Both the position numbers and the translations under genes were made by a program. A stretch of DNA of 48,030 nucleotides from an uncultured Alphaproteobacteria bacterium (GTDB taxonomy: Bacteria > Pseudomonadota > Alphaproteobacteria > HIMB59 > GCA-002718135), in NCBI GenBank assembly GCA_902586695.1, contig CACIIL010000007.1, positions 1 through 48,030 on the forward strand, written 5' to 3'. Shown here in pieces: positions 29,414 to 39,208 of the stretch. The notes beneath the pieces are model-generated. The model worked only from the letters and a program-made list of their open reading frames with translations. It searched no databases and was not told where the DNA came from. The stretch's first letter is position 1. Each line of letters begins with the position of its first letter.

Positions 29414-30158
29414 TGATTGCTTTAACTTTTTTTGAATTATTTGAGGAAACTTTATATGAATTTTTTGTTGTATTAATTATTCCGTAGTCACCTGAAATAA
29501 TTTCATTACCTCTTTTTATTAGAACATTATCAAATAATTCAATTGTTGATTTTTTTTTATCATAAACTGCTTTTTTAGAAAACATTTCTATATCATCTGT
29601 TTTAATATTTAATTTATTTTTATCTTCAACATTTAGATTGGCAATATCTCTTTTATTGTTGATTATTTCAAAAGTACCATCTATTTTTGAGCCAGTAATA
29701 TATATATTATCACTAACTAATTTTGAATTAGGTCCATCAATTAAAAAAGTACTATTAAGATTATTAACAATTATTTTACCATCTGATAACATTTCAGTAG
29801 TTTCTAAATATAATTCACTATTATTGCCATTAATAAAAATTTTTTGATCTTTTATATTAAATTTAACATTATTACCCTTGCCATTTAGATTATATAATTC
29901 AGATATAAATTCTACATTTTCACTAGCTACTAATTCTCTAATATCATAAAGATCTTTATCAAAAAATATTTTGACTAATTGCCCCTTTAGTTCTAAATCG
30001 TCTGAAAAAATCTCAACATTTTTTTTTAATAAATAATATTTTTCTTCTTGAAAAACCTCAATACCATCTTCTGTAGTTATTTCTGTTTCTCCAGCATCTC
30101 TAGAAATTGCTGAATTAAAATAAAATGTTATAAAAAAAAAAATTATTAGTTTAATCAT
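29394..30158 (-). CDS. lptA: LptA/OstA-family LPS transport periplasmic protein
   Basis: N-terminal signal-like segment, beta-rich OstA-type repeats, position between lptC and lptB. Confidence 0.85.
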   Translation of the reverse strand: MIKLIIFFFITFYFNSAISRDAGETEITTEDGIEVFQEEKYYLLKKNVEIFSDDLELKGQLVKIFFDKDLYDIRELVASENVEFISELYNLNGKGNNVKFNIKDQKIFINGNNSELYLETTEMLSDGKIIVNNLNSTFLIDGPNSKLVSDNIYITGSKIDGTFEIINNKRDIANLNVEDKNKLNIKTDDIEMFSKKAVYDKKKSTIELFDNVLIKRGNEIISGDYGIINTTKNSYKVSSNNSKKVKAIIAGTDE

Positions 30159-30604
30159 TTTAATGTTAATTTTGTTTTGCCTTTAAAGTTTATTATATTA
30201 CCATTTTCAATTATATCAAAACCAACAGAGTCTATATAAGCATTTTTTGAAACAAATATTGATTTGTTATTACTTGATGCAACCAAATTTTTTTTATTAA
30301 AGATAACATTATCACTATAGATTTTAAATTTATTTGACTTAAAAATTACATTATTTTCAAGCATAATTTTATCTTCTGTTAAAAAATTTCCTTCATTTGC
30401 GGTAACAGATATTTTTTGTTTATTACTATTTATTGAAAATTTTGGCTTAGTAATATCAGCTGTTTTTTTATTTAGTAAAATATTATTTGTTTTTGTTACA
30501 TTTGATTGCAAATAAACAAAAGAAATTAAAATAAAAATCATAAAAAAAACAAAAAATGAAAATATTAAAAATATTTTTTTATTCAATGATAGTAGGTAAT
30601 TCAA
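30155..30604 (-). CDS. lptC: LPS export protein LptC
   Basis: Single N-terminal TM segment then OstA-like beta region; context kdsD-lptC-lptA-lptB. Confidence 0.8.
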   Translation of the reverse strand: MNYLLSLNKKIFLIFSFFVFFMIFILISFVYLQSNVTKTNNILLNKKTADITKPKFSINSNKQKISVTANEGNFLTEDKIMLENNVIFKSNKFKIYSDNVIFNKKNLVASSNNKSIFVSKNAYIDSVGFDIIENGNIINFKGKTKLTLK

Positions 30605-30605
30605 A

Positions 30606-31562
30606 TCAGGTACTTAACCTCAATAAATCGTGAATATGTATTATTCCAATTGGTTTATTTTTTTCACATATAAATAGACTAGTAATTTTTTTACTATTCA
30701 TTATGTTTAATGCTTCCCCTATAAGCATATTTTTTTCACCAGTTGTTGGTTTTTTTGTCATAAGATCAACTGCTTTTAAATTGAAAAAACTATCATTCAT
30801 ACTTCTTCTTAAATCCCCATCTGTTATTATACCTACCAAGTTTTTTTTATGATTAATTACTCCAATGCATCCAAAACTCTTTTTTGTCATTGTAATAAGA
30901 GTTTTTGTCATTTTTTCATTTTCATTGGCTAATGGTATTGATTTTCCAATGTGCATTATTTCAGAAACTTGTTTTAGATCTTTGCCTAAATTTCCACCAG
31001 GATGAAATTTTTTAAATTGACTACTTTTAAAGCCTTTTAATTCTAATAATGACATAGCTATACAATCACCTATAACTAACGATAATGTTGTAGAACTTGT
31101 TGGAGCAAGATTCAAAGGGCAAGCTTCTAAAGGTTTTTTATACACAATTCCTATAGTAGAATTTTTATTTAAAGAACTTTTAATATTGCTTGAAATACTT
31201 ATGAGCGGTATGTCAAAACGTTTAGCATAATTTATAATATTATTTAGCTCAGAAGTTTCACCTGAATTTGAAATAGCTATAATGCAATCATTTTTTTTTA
31301 TTCCTCCTAAATCTCCGTGACTTGCTTCAGTAGGATGAATAAAGTAAGATGGTGTTCCTGTAGATGATAGTGTTGCTGAAATTTTATTCCCTATGTGTGC
31401 ACTCTTACCTATACCAGTAACTATTACTCTTCCCTTTACTTTGCTTAAAAGTATTACTGCTTTATAAAATTTATCATTAAAAATTTTTGTTAGGTTTTTT
31501 AATTCTTTTATCTCTATTGATAGTGTTTTTTTTGCTCTATTTATAAGTTTTGATTTATTCAT
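30606..31562 (-). CDS. kdsD: Arabinose-5-phosphate isomerase (SIS + 2 CBS domains)
   Basis: VIVTGIGKSAHIGNKISATLSSTGTPSYFIHPTEASHGDLGGI, HPGGNLGKDL, CBS motifs VGIITDGDLRRSM and IGIIHIHDLLR. Confidence 0.96.
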   Translation of the reverse strand: MNKSKLINRAKKTLSIEIKELKNLTKIFNDKFYKAVILLSKVKGRVIVTGIGKSAHIGNKISATLSSTGTPSYFIHPTEASHGDLGGIKKNDCIIAISNSGETSELNNIINYAKRFDIPLISISSNIKSSLNKNSTIGIVYKKPLEACPLNLAPTSSTTLSLVIGDCIAMSLLELKGFKSSQFKKFHPGGNLGKDLKQVSEIMHIGKSIPLANENEKMTKTLITMTKKSFGCIGVINHKKNLVGIITDGDLRRSMNDSFFNLKAVDLMTKKPTTGEKNMLIGEALNIMNSKKITSLFICEKNKPIGIIHIHDLLRLST

Positions 31563-31563
31563 T

Positions 31564-32178
31564 TTAATGTTTAAATATATCTACATCCTGCCAACCTAAT
31601 AAATCTAAATCAGCTCTATGGGAAATAAAACTAAAACAAGTATCTGCAATATTTTTTCTATTTTCTCTATCTAGCATAATATCTAATTGTTTTTTTATTT
31701 TATGCAGATAAAGAACGTCTGTAGCTGCATATTTTTTTTGTTTTGCAGAAAGTTTTCCTCCCCAGTCCGATGACTGTTCTATTTTAGAAATGGATTTATT
31801 TAATAATTCTTTACAAAGATCCTTATATCCATGCTTATCAGTATAAGTTCTTGTGAGCTTAGATGCTATTTTTGTACAATAAATATTCTCGATCTTTATT
31901 TTTAAACTATTTTTTAATACAGCTACATCAAATCTAGCATAATGAAATATTTTCATAATTTTATTATTTTCTAAAAGCTTAATAAGATTCTTTGGTTTTT
32001 TCCTCAAGTCTATTATCTTTACTAGATGACATATGTTATCTCCATTTGATAACTGCACAAGACATAATTTATCTCTTTTAGGATTTAAACCCATTGTTTC
32101 AGTATCAATAGCTACAATATTACCAAAATTTAGATTTTTAGGTAAATCATTTTCATAATACTTTATTTTCATTTGCAA
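31564..32178 (-). CDS. rnd: Ribonuclease D-like 3'-5' exonuclease
   Basis: 204 aa; VAIDTETMGLNPKRDKLCLVQLS, IFHYARFDVAVL, KYAATDVLYLHKI (DEDDy). Confidence 0.92.
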   Translation of the reverse strand: MQMKIKYYENDLPKNLNFGNIVAIDTETMGLNPKRDKLCLVQLSNGDNICHLVKIIDLRKKPKNLIKLLENNKIMKIFHYARFDVAVLKNSLKIKIENIYCTKIASKLTRTYTDKHGYKDLCKELLNKSISKIEQSSDWGGKLSAKQKKYAATDVLYLHKIKKQLDIMLDRENRKNIADTCFSFISHRADLDLLGWQDVDIFKH

Positions 32179-32237
32179 TTTATTTATTCTTTATTTCAAA
32201 TAATTAAGTTGTTATAGCATCAAACTCTATAAAAATC

Positions 32238-33134
32238 ATGAAATCTATAATTATATTTGGTGGATCAGGTTACGTTGGAAAAAACTTAATTAGAGGTTTT
32301 GCAAAAAAGGGTTATAAAATCATTGTTCCCTATCAAAAACAAATAAACGAAGCAAACCTTAGGCTTTTAGGCTCACTAGGTCAAATTGTACCTTTTCATT
32401 TTACCTCATTAAAAAATAGTAAAATTTTATCATTACTTAATGATGTCAATATTTGTATAAATCTAAAAACTTCATGGGATTCCAAAAAATCAAGATTAAC
32501 TGAATCTATTTTTAATTTTAATTCAGATTTGATTAAGATGATAAAATTATCAACTTCAATAGAAAAATTTATATTTTTTTCTGGTTTAGGTAGTGAAAAT
32601 AGATCAACTTTTCGAAATGAAATAATTTCTAAAACTGAAGATATAATATTAAATGAGTTAGATAATTCTTTTATCATTAGACCTAGTGTTATTTTAGGAA
32701 ATAGAGACCAATTTTTATCAAATTTGACGCCATTATTTAAAATGTCTTTTTTTATACCTTTATTTGGAAGTGGGAATAAAAAGTTCCAACCAGTATTGAT
32801 AGATGATATTGAAAGATTTATATCCAAGCTAATTTTAACATCCAATTGCAGTGAGAAATTATTTGAATTGGCTGGTCCGGATGTTTTTACATATAAAAAG
32901 TTTTATTCTCAAATTTCTAAAATTTTATGTAAAAAAAGAGTATTGGTTCCTATTCCTATGAAAATTGTCAAATTAGTTGTTAAAATAGCAGAAAAAACAC
33001 CTTTTTCTCCAATTAATTCAGAGCAATTGGCATTGTTCGAAACAGATAATATATTGAATAATAAATTTCCAGGCTTTGATTATTTTAATATAGTTCCAAA
33101 AAAAACAATTTCTGCAATTAAAAAATCCTTATAA
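32238..33134 (+). CDS. NAD(P)-dependent epimerase, complex I NDUFA9-like
   Basis: IIIFGGSGYVGKNLIRGFAKKGYKIIVP; IRPSVILGNRDQFLSNL; KFQPVLIDDIERFI. Confidence 0.85.
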   Translation: MKSIIIFGGSGYVGKNLIRGFAKKGYKIIVPYQKQINEANLRLLGSLGQIVPFHFTSLKNSKILSLLNDVNICINLKTSWDSKKSRLTESIFNFNSDLIKMIKLSTSIEKFIFFSGLGSENRSTFRNEIISKTEDIILNELDNSFIIRPSVILGNRDQFLSNLTPLFKMSFFIPLFGSGNKKFQPVLIDDIERFISKLILTSNCSEKLFELAGPDVFTYKKFYSQISKILCKKRVLVPIPMKIVKLVVKIAEKTPFSPINSEQLALFETDNILNNKFPGFDYFNIVPKKTISAIKKSL

Positions 33135-33153
33135 AATATAGTTTTTTTTGAAT

Positions 33154-33174
33154 TTAGTACCATATTTGTACTAA
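33154..33174. promoter_or_regulatory. Perfect 7+7 bp inverted repeat upstream of the gltD operon
   Basis: TTAGTAC-catattt-GTACTAA, 83 bp upstream of the gltD ATG. Confidence 0.5.
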
Positions 33175-33256
33175 TTATCTCTTTTTTATATTTATTTTCC
33201 TTTATATATTGTTTATTGCCATCCTTCTTTAAAATAATAGTATCATAATTGTACAA

Positions 33257-34690
33257 ATGCTAAAATTTACTTCAATAAATAAAGAAAATCCAAAGAAAAC
33301 TGATTCAAAAATCAGATTAAAAAATTTTGATGAAATTTATGCAAATTTTGCAAAACAAAAAGCAGAAGAGCAAGCATCAAGATGTTCTCAATGTGGAGTT
33401 CCATTTTGCCAGGTTCATTGTCCTCTGCAGAACAATATTCCTGACTGGCTTAAATTAACAGCAGAAAATAGATTAGAGGAAGCATATCAAGTATCAAGCG
33501 CTACTAATAACATGCCAGAAATATGTGGGAGAATATGTCCTCAAGATCGATTATGTGAAGGTAATTGTGTTATTGAACAATCAGGTCATGGAACTGTCAC
33601 TATTGGTTCTATAGAAAAATATATAACTGATACAGCTTGGGATAATGGATGGATAAAAAAAATTGAACCAAGTATTAAAAGAGATCAATCTATAGGAATT
33701 ATAGGTGCAGGTCCTGCAGGTTTAGCAGCAGCTGAAGAGTTAAGGAAACTGGGTTATAAAATTACTATATATGATCGTTATGATAGAGCAGGCGGATTGC
33801 TAATTTATGGAATTCCAAATTTTAAATTAGAAAAAGAAATTGTTAAAAGAAGAACTAAACTGCTTGAAGATGGAGGTATTGAATTTAAGTTAAACTTTAA
33901 TGTTGGGGAAGATAAAACATTAGAGGAATTGAGAAAAGATCACGATGCAATTGTTATTGCTACTGGTGTGTATAAATCAAGAGATATAAATCTTAATGAA
34001 AAAAAATTTTCTAATGTAGTTCCTGCCCTAAACTATTTAACAGCAAGTAACAAAGTTGGCCTAAAGGATAAAGTTGATGACTATGAGAGCGGATTGTTAA
34101 ATGCAAATAATAAAAATGTTATAGTAGTAGGTGGTGGTGACACCGCAATGGATTGTGTTAGAACTGCAGTTCGACAAGGTGCAAAAACAGTAAAATGTTT
34201 ATACCGTAGGGATAAAAATAATATGCCTGGATCTCAAAGAGAAGTTGAAAATGCAATTGAAGAAGGTATACATTTTAATTGGCTTACATTACCAACAGAC
34301 TACCAAGGAAAAGATAATTTAGAAGAAGTTAAAATTGTAAAAATGCAACTTGGTTCTCCTGATGAAAGTGGAAGACGAAAACCTGAAATAAAAGAAAATA
34401 GTGAAGAAATTTTAAAAGCAGATTTAGTAATTGAGGCACTAGGTTTTGAGCCTGAAGATCTACCCGTTATGTTTAATGAGCCAGCACTTAATGTTACGCA
34501 GTGGGGTACGCTTAAAGTTGATTTCAAAAATCTTATGACATCTCTTGAAGGTGTATTTGCTGCTGGTGATATTATCAGAGGTGCAAGTCTTGTTGTTTGG
34601 GGTATCAAAGATGGAAGGGATGCTGCCGGTCATATTCACAACTACCTCACCAAAAATATGCAAGAAGGTAAAAGGGTTGTTAATGAATAA
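33257..34690 (+). CDS. gltD: Glutamate synthase (NADPH) small subunit
   Basis: Fe-S Cys clusters CSQCGVPFCQVHCPL, CGRICPQDRLCEGNCV; GIIGAGPAGLAAAEEL; VVGGGDTAMDCVRTAVRQGA. Confidence 0.97.
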   Translation: MLKFTSINKENPKKTDSKIRLKNFDEIYANFAKQKAEEQASRCSQCGVPFCQVHCPLQNNIPDWLKLTAENRLEEAYQVSSATNNMPEICGRICPQDRLCEGNCVIEQSGHGTVTIGSIEKYITDTAWDNGWIKKIEPSIKRDQSIGIIGAGPAGLAAAEELRKLGYKITIYDRYDRAGGLLIYGIPNFKLEKEIVKRRTKLLEDGGIEFKLNFNVGEDKTLEELRKDHDAIVIATGVYKSRDINLNEKKFSNVVPALNYLTASNKVGLKDKVDDYESGLLNANNKNVIVVGGGDTAMDCVRTAVRQGAKTVKCLYRRDKNNMPGSQREVENAIEEGIHFNWLTLPTDYQGKDNLEEVKIVKMQLGSPDESGRRKPEIKENSEEILKADLVIEALGFEPEDLPVMFNEPALNVTQWGTLKVDFKNLMTSLEGVFAAGDIIRGASLVVWGIKDGRDAAGHIHNYLTKNMQEGKRVVNE

Positions 34691-37600
34691 TTTCGTTAAA
34701 GATTGGCAAAAAAACATGAAAATACTAAAAAAAAATCATGTTTATAAAGAATTAGATGAACATTCTTCCTGTGGCGTTGGATTAATTGCATCTCTCGATG
34801 GAAGTTATAAGCGAGAAATTGTTGAGATGGGTGTTCAAGCACTCAAAGTTTTGTATCATAGAGGGGCTGTTGATGCAGATGGAAAAACTGGTGATGGCGC
34901 AGGTATACAACTTAGTATACCTCAAGAATTTTTTAGAGAGAAAATAGAACGAACTGGTAATAAATCAAATGATCTTCCATTTGCAGTTGGAATGATATTT
35001 CTTCCTCGCACAGATTTTGTTTCACAAGAAAAATCAAGAACTATAGTTGAGTCTGAAATTATAAAAGAAGGATTGAAAATTTATGGATGGCGTCATGTTC
35101 CTATTAATTCCTCGATTATTGGAGATAAAGCTAAAGCAACACGACCAGAAATTGAACAAATACTTATTGGTAACGATACAATTCATGATGAAAAAGAATT
35201 TGATAACCTACTTTATATAATTCGAAGAAGAATTGAAAAAGAGATCAGAAAAAGCAACATCAGTAATTTTTATATTTGCTCCCTTTCTTGTCAGTCAATT
35301 GTTTATAAGGGAATGTTTTTAGCAGAACAGTTATCAAATTTTTATCCAGATATTCAAAATGAAAAATTTGTTTCACGCTTTGCCGTTTATCATCAACGTT
35401 ACTCTACAAACACTTTTCCTACTTGGCCTTTAGCTCAGCCTTTTCGTGTAATTGCACATAACGGTGAAATTAATACCCTTAAAGGAAATAAGAATTGGAT
35501 GGCTGCACACGAACCAAGGTTAGTGCATGAGAATTTTGGTGATTCAATTGAAGATTTAAAACCAGTTATTGATGATGATGCTTCTGACTCGGCTGCTTTG
35601 GACTCCACGATTGAGTTATTAGTTAAATCAAACAAATCATTACCGATGGCTAAAATATTAACGATACCAGAAGCTTGGTCACACCGTAGAGATTTTTCGC
35701 AAAAACTTAAAAACTTATATGCCTATGCAACAGCAGTGATGGAAGCATGGGATGGACCAGCTGCTATTTGTGGTGCACACGGTGATTGGGCAATTGCTGG
35801 TATGGATAGAAATGGGTTAAGACCAATAAGGTACACACTCACTTCTGAATATCTTATAGCGGGTTCCGAGACTGGCATGGTAGTGTTGCCGGAAGATCAG
35901 ATTGTTGAAAAGGGACGTGTTGGACCAGGTCAGATGATTGCAATTAATTTTACTGAAAAGAAATTTTATTCTGATTTTGAGATTAAAAAACATTTATCGG
36001 AGAATAAACCTTTTGGTAATTGGACTAAAAATATTACTCACATTGATAAGTTAGTAAAATCAGTTGATGAGGAACTTAGAGATATTGATGGTCAAGATTT
36101 AAGAAAAAGAATGTCCTCTTTTGATTGGTCTATGGAAGATATCGAACTCATACTTCATCCTATGATTATAGAGCAAAAAGAAGCAATAGGTTCTATGGGA
36201 GATGACTCACCTTTAGCGGTTCTGTCAAAAAAATATCGAGGTTTACATCACTTCTTTAGACAAAATTTTAGTCAAGTAACAAACCCCCCTGTTGACTCAC
36301 TAAGGGAGAGAGTGGTTATGTCTCTTAGAACTAGAATTGGAAATCTAAGTAACATTCTTGATGAAGATGAAAAACAATGTGATCACTTACAACTCAATTC
36401 ACCAGTACTCTCCATTAATCAATTTAAAACGATGAGACAGTACATGAAAGACACTGTTAAAATTTTAGATACAACAATGGATCTAATAGATGGAAAAAAC
36501 ACCTTTGAAATAAAATTACTTGAGCTTAATAAACAAGCAGAAGAAGCGGTAAGAGAAGGATATGTGCATATTATATTAAGTGATAAGAATTTATCAAAAG
36601 ATAGAGTTGCCTTACCAATGATATTGGCAACAAGTTCTGTTCACTCGCATCTTATTCGCCAAAATCTTCGAACTTTTATATCCTTAAATATTCAATCAGC
36701 TGAATGTTTAGATGTTCATTATTTTGCGGTGTTAATTGGGGTGGGTGCAACGAGTGTAAATGCATATGTTGCACAACAAGCAATTGCAGAGCGTCATAAA
36801 AAAGGATTGTTTGGATCTTTATCCTATGAACAGTGTGTTGAGAGATATATTAAATCTATTAATAATGGTTTGCTCAAAGTAATGAGTAAAATGGGTATCT
36901 CGGTAATTAATTCATACAGAGGCGGTTGTAATTTCGAAGCTATTGGCTTGAGTCGTACTTTAATGAGTAAATTCTTTCCATCTATGAGCTCTAAAATCTC
37001 AGGAATAGGACTAGCTGGAATTGAAAAGCGTTCTCTAGAAGCACACACGAAAGCTTTTGATGAACAGGTAACAACACTACCTGTGGGGGGGTTCTATCGA
37101 TATAGATTTGGTGGTGAACAACATGCATTTGAAGCAAAGTCCATTCATATGTTGCAATCAGCAGTGGGAAATAATAATTATTCTTTATTTAAAAAATATT
37201 CACAAATGATTGATGATATGCCACCAATCAATATCCGTGATTTACTGGGGTATAAAACAAATAACAAACCAACTAATTTAACTGAAGTAGAGTCAGCGCA
37301 AGAAATACGAAAATGTTTAGTGGCTCCCGGTATTTCACTTGGTGCTCTAAGTCCTGAAGCTCATGAGACTTTATCCATAGCAATGAACCGTATTGGTGCG
37401 AAGTCAGATTCAGGTGAGGGCGGTGAGGATGCAAACCGCTTTAGATTAAAAGCAAACGGTGATAACCCTTCTTCAAGAATAAAACAAATTGCAAGCGGAC
37501 GTTTTGGTGTAACCGCAGAATATTTAAATAATTGTGAAGAAATCGAAATCAAAGTTGCTCAAGGCGCAAAACCAGGAGAGGGTGGTCAATTACCAGGAGG

Positions 37601-39197
37601 AAAAGTAACTGAACTAATTGCTAAACTCAGACACTCAACAAAAGGAGTAACACTTATTAGTCCGCCACCGCATCATGATATTTATTCTATCGAAGATCTT
37701 GCTCAATTAATTTACGACTTAAAACAAATAAATCCAAAAGCAAAAGTGTGCGTTAAACTCGTTGCACAGTCTGGTATTGGAACAGTTGCAGCAGGTGTAG
37801 CGAAAGCAAAAGCTGATACGATACTTATTTCGGGTCATAATGGCGGTACAGGTGCTAGTCCGCAAACAAGTATCAAGTATGCAGGTCTTCCTTGGGAGCT
37901 TGGTTTAAGTGAAGTTCATCAAGTGCTCTCTTTAAACAATCTACGAGATAAAGTTATTTTACGAACAGATGGTGGTCTCAAAACTGGAAAAGATATCATA
38001 ATTGCAGCAATGCTCGGTGCTGAAGAATATGGAATTGGAACAGCAAGTTTAGTTGCTATGGGATGTATTATGGTTAGACAATGTCATTCAAATACATGCC
38101 CTGTAGGTGTGTGTTCACAAGATGAAAAATTAAGAGAAAAATTTATGGGGACACCAGAAAAAGTTATTAATCTCTTTACTTATATTGCTGAAGAAGTTCG
38201 TGAAATACTATCCGAGCTTGGCTTTAAAACATTAGAAGAAATTGTTGGAAGAGCCGATTTACTCTACCAAGTAAGTAGAGGAAGTGCTGATCTAGATGAC
38301 TTAGATCTAAATCCAATTATTCAAACAATTGATTCATCAATTGGTGATTATAAAGTTAAAAAAGATAATATTAACAAAGTTGCTGATAGTTTAGATCTTA
38401 AAATGATTGAAGATTTAAAACTTTTTTTTGAGTCAGGACAAAAAACTCAACTAAGTTATAATATCAAAAATACTGACCGTGCTCTTGGAACGAGATTAGC
38501 ATCTGAAATTACAACGAAAATTGGGATGAATAAATTAGAAGATGATCAAGTTATCATCAATCTAAATGGTTCAGCAGGCCAATCCCTTGGTGCCTTTAGT
38601 GTTAAAGGCACAACATTAAAAATACAAGGTGATGCAAATGACTATGTTGGAAAAGGACTATCTGGTGGAAAAATTATAATTACTCCATCAGAGACGTCAT
38701 CTCTTCAAACAAACAAAAATGTAATCATTGGTAACACGGTTCTTTATGGTGCTACAAAAGGCATCTTGTATGCAGCAGGAATTGCAGGAGATCGTTTTGC
38801 AGTGAGAAATTCTGGAGCTCATGCAGTCATTGAAGGATGCGGTGACAATGGATGTGAATATATGACAGGCGGAAGTGTTGTTATTTTAGGTGAAGTTGGA
38901 AATAACTTTGGTGCAGGAATGACTGGAGGAATGGCTTTCGCGTTTGATAAAGAAGGAACCCTTCCGCTTAAAATAAATCTTGATGATGTGTTCTACCAAC
39001 AACAAATGACACCATACTGGGAAGATGTTTTAAAAAATAAAATTACAACATACTTCAATGAAACGAATTCGCAGCATGCAAAAGACATTCTTGGAAACTG
39101 GGATAGAGATAAATACCTATTTTGGCAAATTATTCCAAAAGAGATGGTGAATAAGTTTGAACAACCAGTTCTTGTTGAAACATCTAAAACGGCTTAA
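34683..39197 (+). CDS. gltB: Glutamate synthase large subunit (likely start ATG 34683, overlapping the gltD stop; the track start 34545 lies inside gltD)
   Basis: SSCGVGLIASLDGS Ntn amidotransferase, FAVYHQRYSTNTFPTWPLAQPFR, GGEDANRF, GHNGGTGASPQTSIKYAGLPWELGL, CHSNTCPVGV. Confidence 0.97.
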   Translation: MNNFVKDWQKNMKILKKNHVYKELDEHSSCGVGLIASLDGSYKREIVEMGVQALKVLYHRGAVDADGKTGDGAGIQLSIPQEFFREKIERTGNKSNDLPFAVGMIFLPRTDFVSQEKSRTIVESEIIKEGLKIYGWRHVPINSSIIGDKAKATRPEIEQILIGNDTIHDEKEFDNLLYIIRRRIEKEIRKSNISNFYICSLSCQSIVYKGMFLAEQLSNFYPDIQNEKFVSRFAVYHQRYSTNTFPTWPLAQPFRVIAHNGEINTLKGNKNWMAAHEPRLVHENFGDSIEDLKPVIDDDASDSAALDSTIELLVKSNKSLPMAKILTIPEAWSHRRDFSQKLKNLYAYATAVMEAWDGPAAICGAHGDWAIAGMDRNGLRPIRYTLTSEYLIAGSETGMVVLPEDQIVEKGRVGPGQMIAINFTEKKFYSDFEIKKHLSENKPFGNWTKNITHIDKLVKSVDEELRDIDGQDLRKRMSSFDWSMEDIELILHPMIIEQKEAIGSMGDDSPLAVLSKKYRGLHHFFRQNFSQVTNPPVDSLRERVVMSLRTRIGNLSNILDEDEKQCDHLQLNSPVLSINQFKTMRQYMKDTVKILDTTMDLIDGKNTFEIKLLELNKQAEEAVREGYVHIILSDKNLSKDRVALPMILATSSVHSHLIRQNLRTFISLNIQSAECLDVHYFAVLIGVGATSVNAYVAQQAIAERHKKGLFGSLSYEQCVERYIKSINNGLLKVMSKMGISVINSYRGGCNFEAIGLSRTLMSKFFPSMSSKISGIGLAGIEKRSLEAHTKAFDEQVTTLPVGGFYRYRFGGEQHAFEAKSIHMLQSAVGNNNYSLFKKYSQMIDDMPPINIRDLLGYKTNNKPTNLTEVESAQEIRKCLVAPGISLGALSPEAHETLSIAMNRIGAKSDSGEGGEDANRFRLKANGDNPSSRIKQIASGRFGVTAEYLNNCEEIEIKVAQGAKPGEGGQLPGGKVTELIAKLRHSTKGVTLISPPPHHDIYSIEDLAQLIYDLKQINPKAKVCVKLVAQSGIGTVAAGVAKAKADTILISGHNGGTGASPQTSIKYAGLPWELGLSEVHQVLSLNNLRDKVILRTDGGLKTGKDIIIAAMLGAEEYGIGTASLVAMGCIMVRQCHSNTCPVGVCSQDEKLREKFMGTPEKVINLFTYIAEEVREILSELGFKTLEEIVGRADLLYQVSRGSADLDDLDLNPIIQTIDSSIGDYKVKKDNINKVADSLDLKMIEDLKLFFESGQKTQLSYNIKNTDRALGTRLASEITTKIGMNKLEDDQVIINLNGSAGQSLGAFSVKGTTLKIQGDANDYVGKGLSGGKIIITPSETSSLQTNKNVIIGNTVLYGATKGILYAAGIAGDRFAVRNSGAHAVIEGCGDNGCEYMTGGSVVILGEVGNNFGAGMTGGMAFAFDKEGTLPLKINLDDVFYQQQMTPYWEDVLKNKITTYFNETNSQHAKDILGNWDRDKYLFWQIIPKEMVNKFEQPVLVETSKTA

Positions 39198-39208
39198 TCA
39201 AAATAAGT

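Noticed and set aside
34300-37552. Several minus-strand ORFs inside gltD/gltB (34300, 34460, 35435, 36824, 37361)
   Set aside because: Shadow ORFs opposite strongly conserved coding sequence; no supporting motifs.
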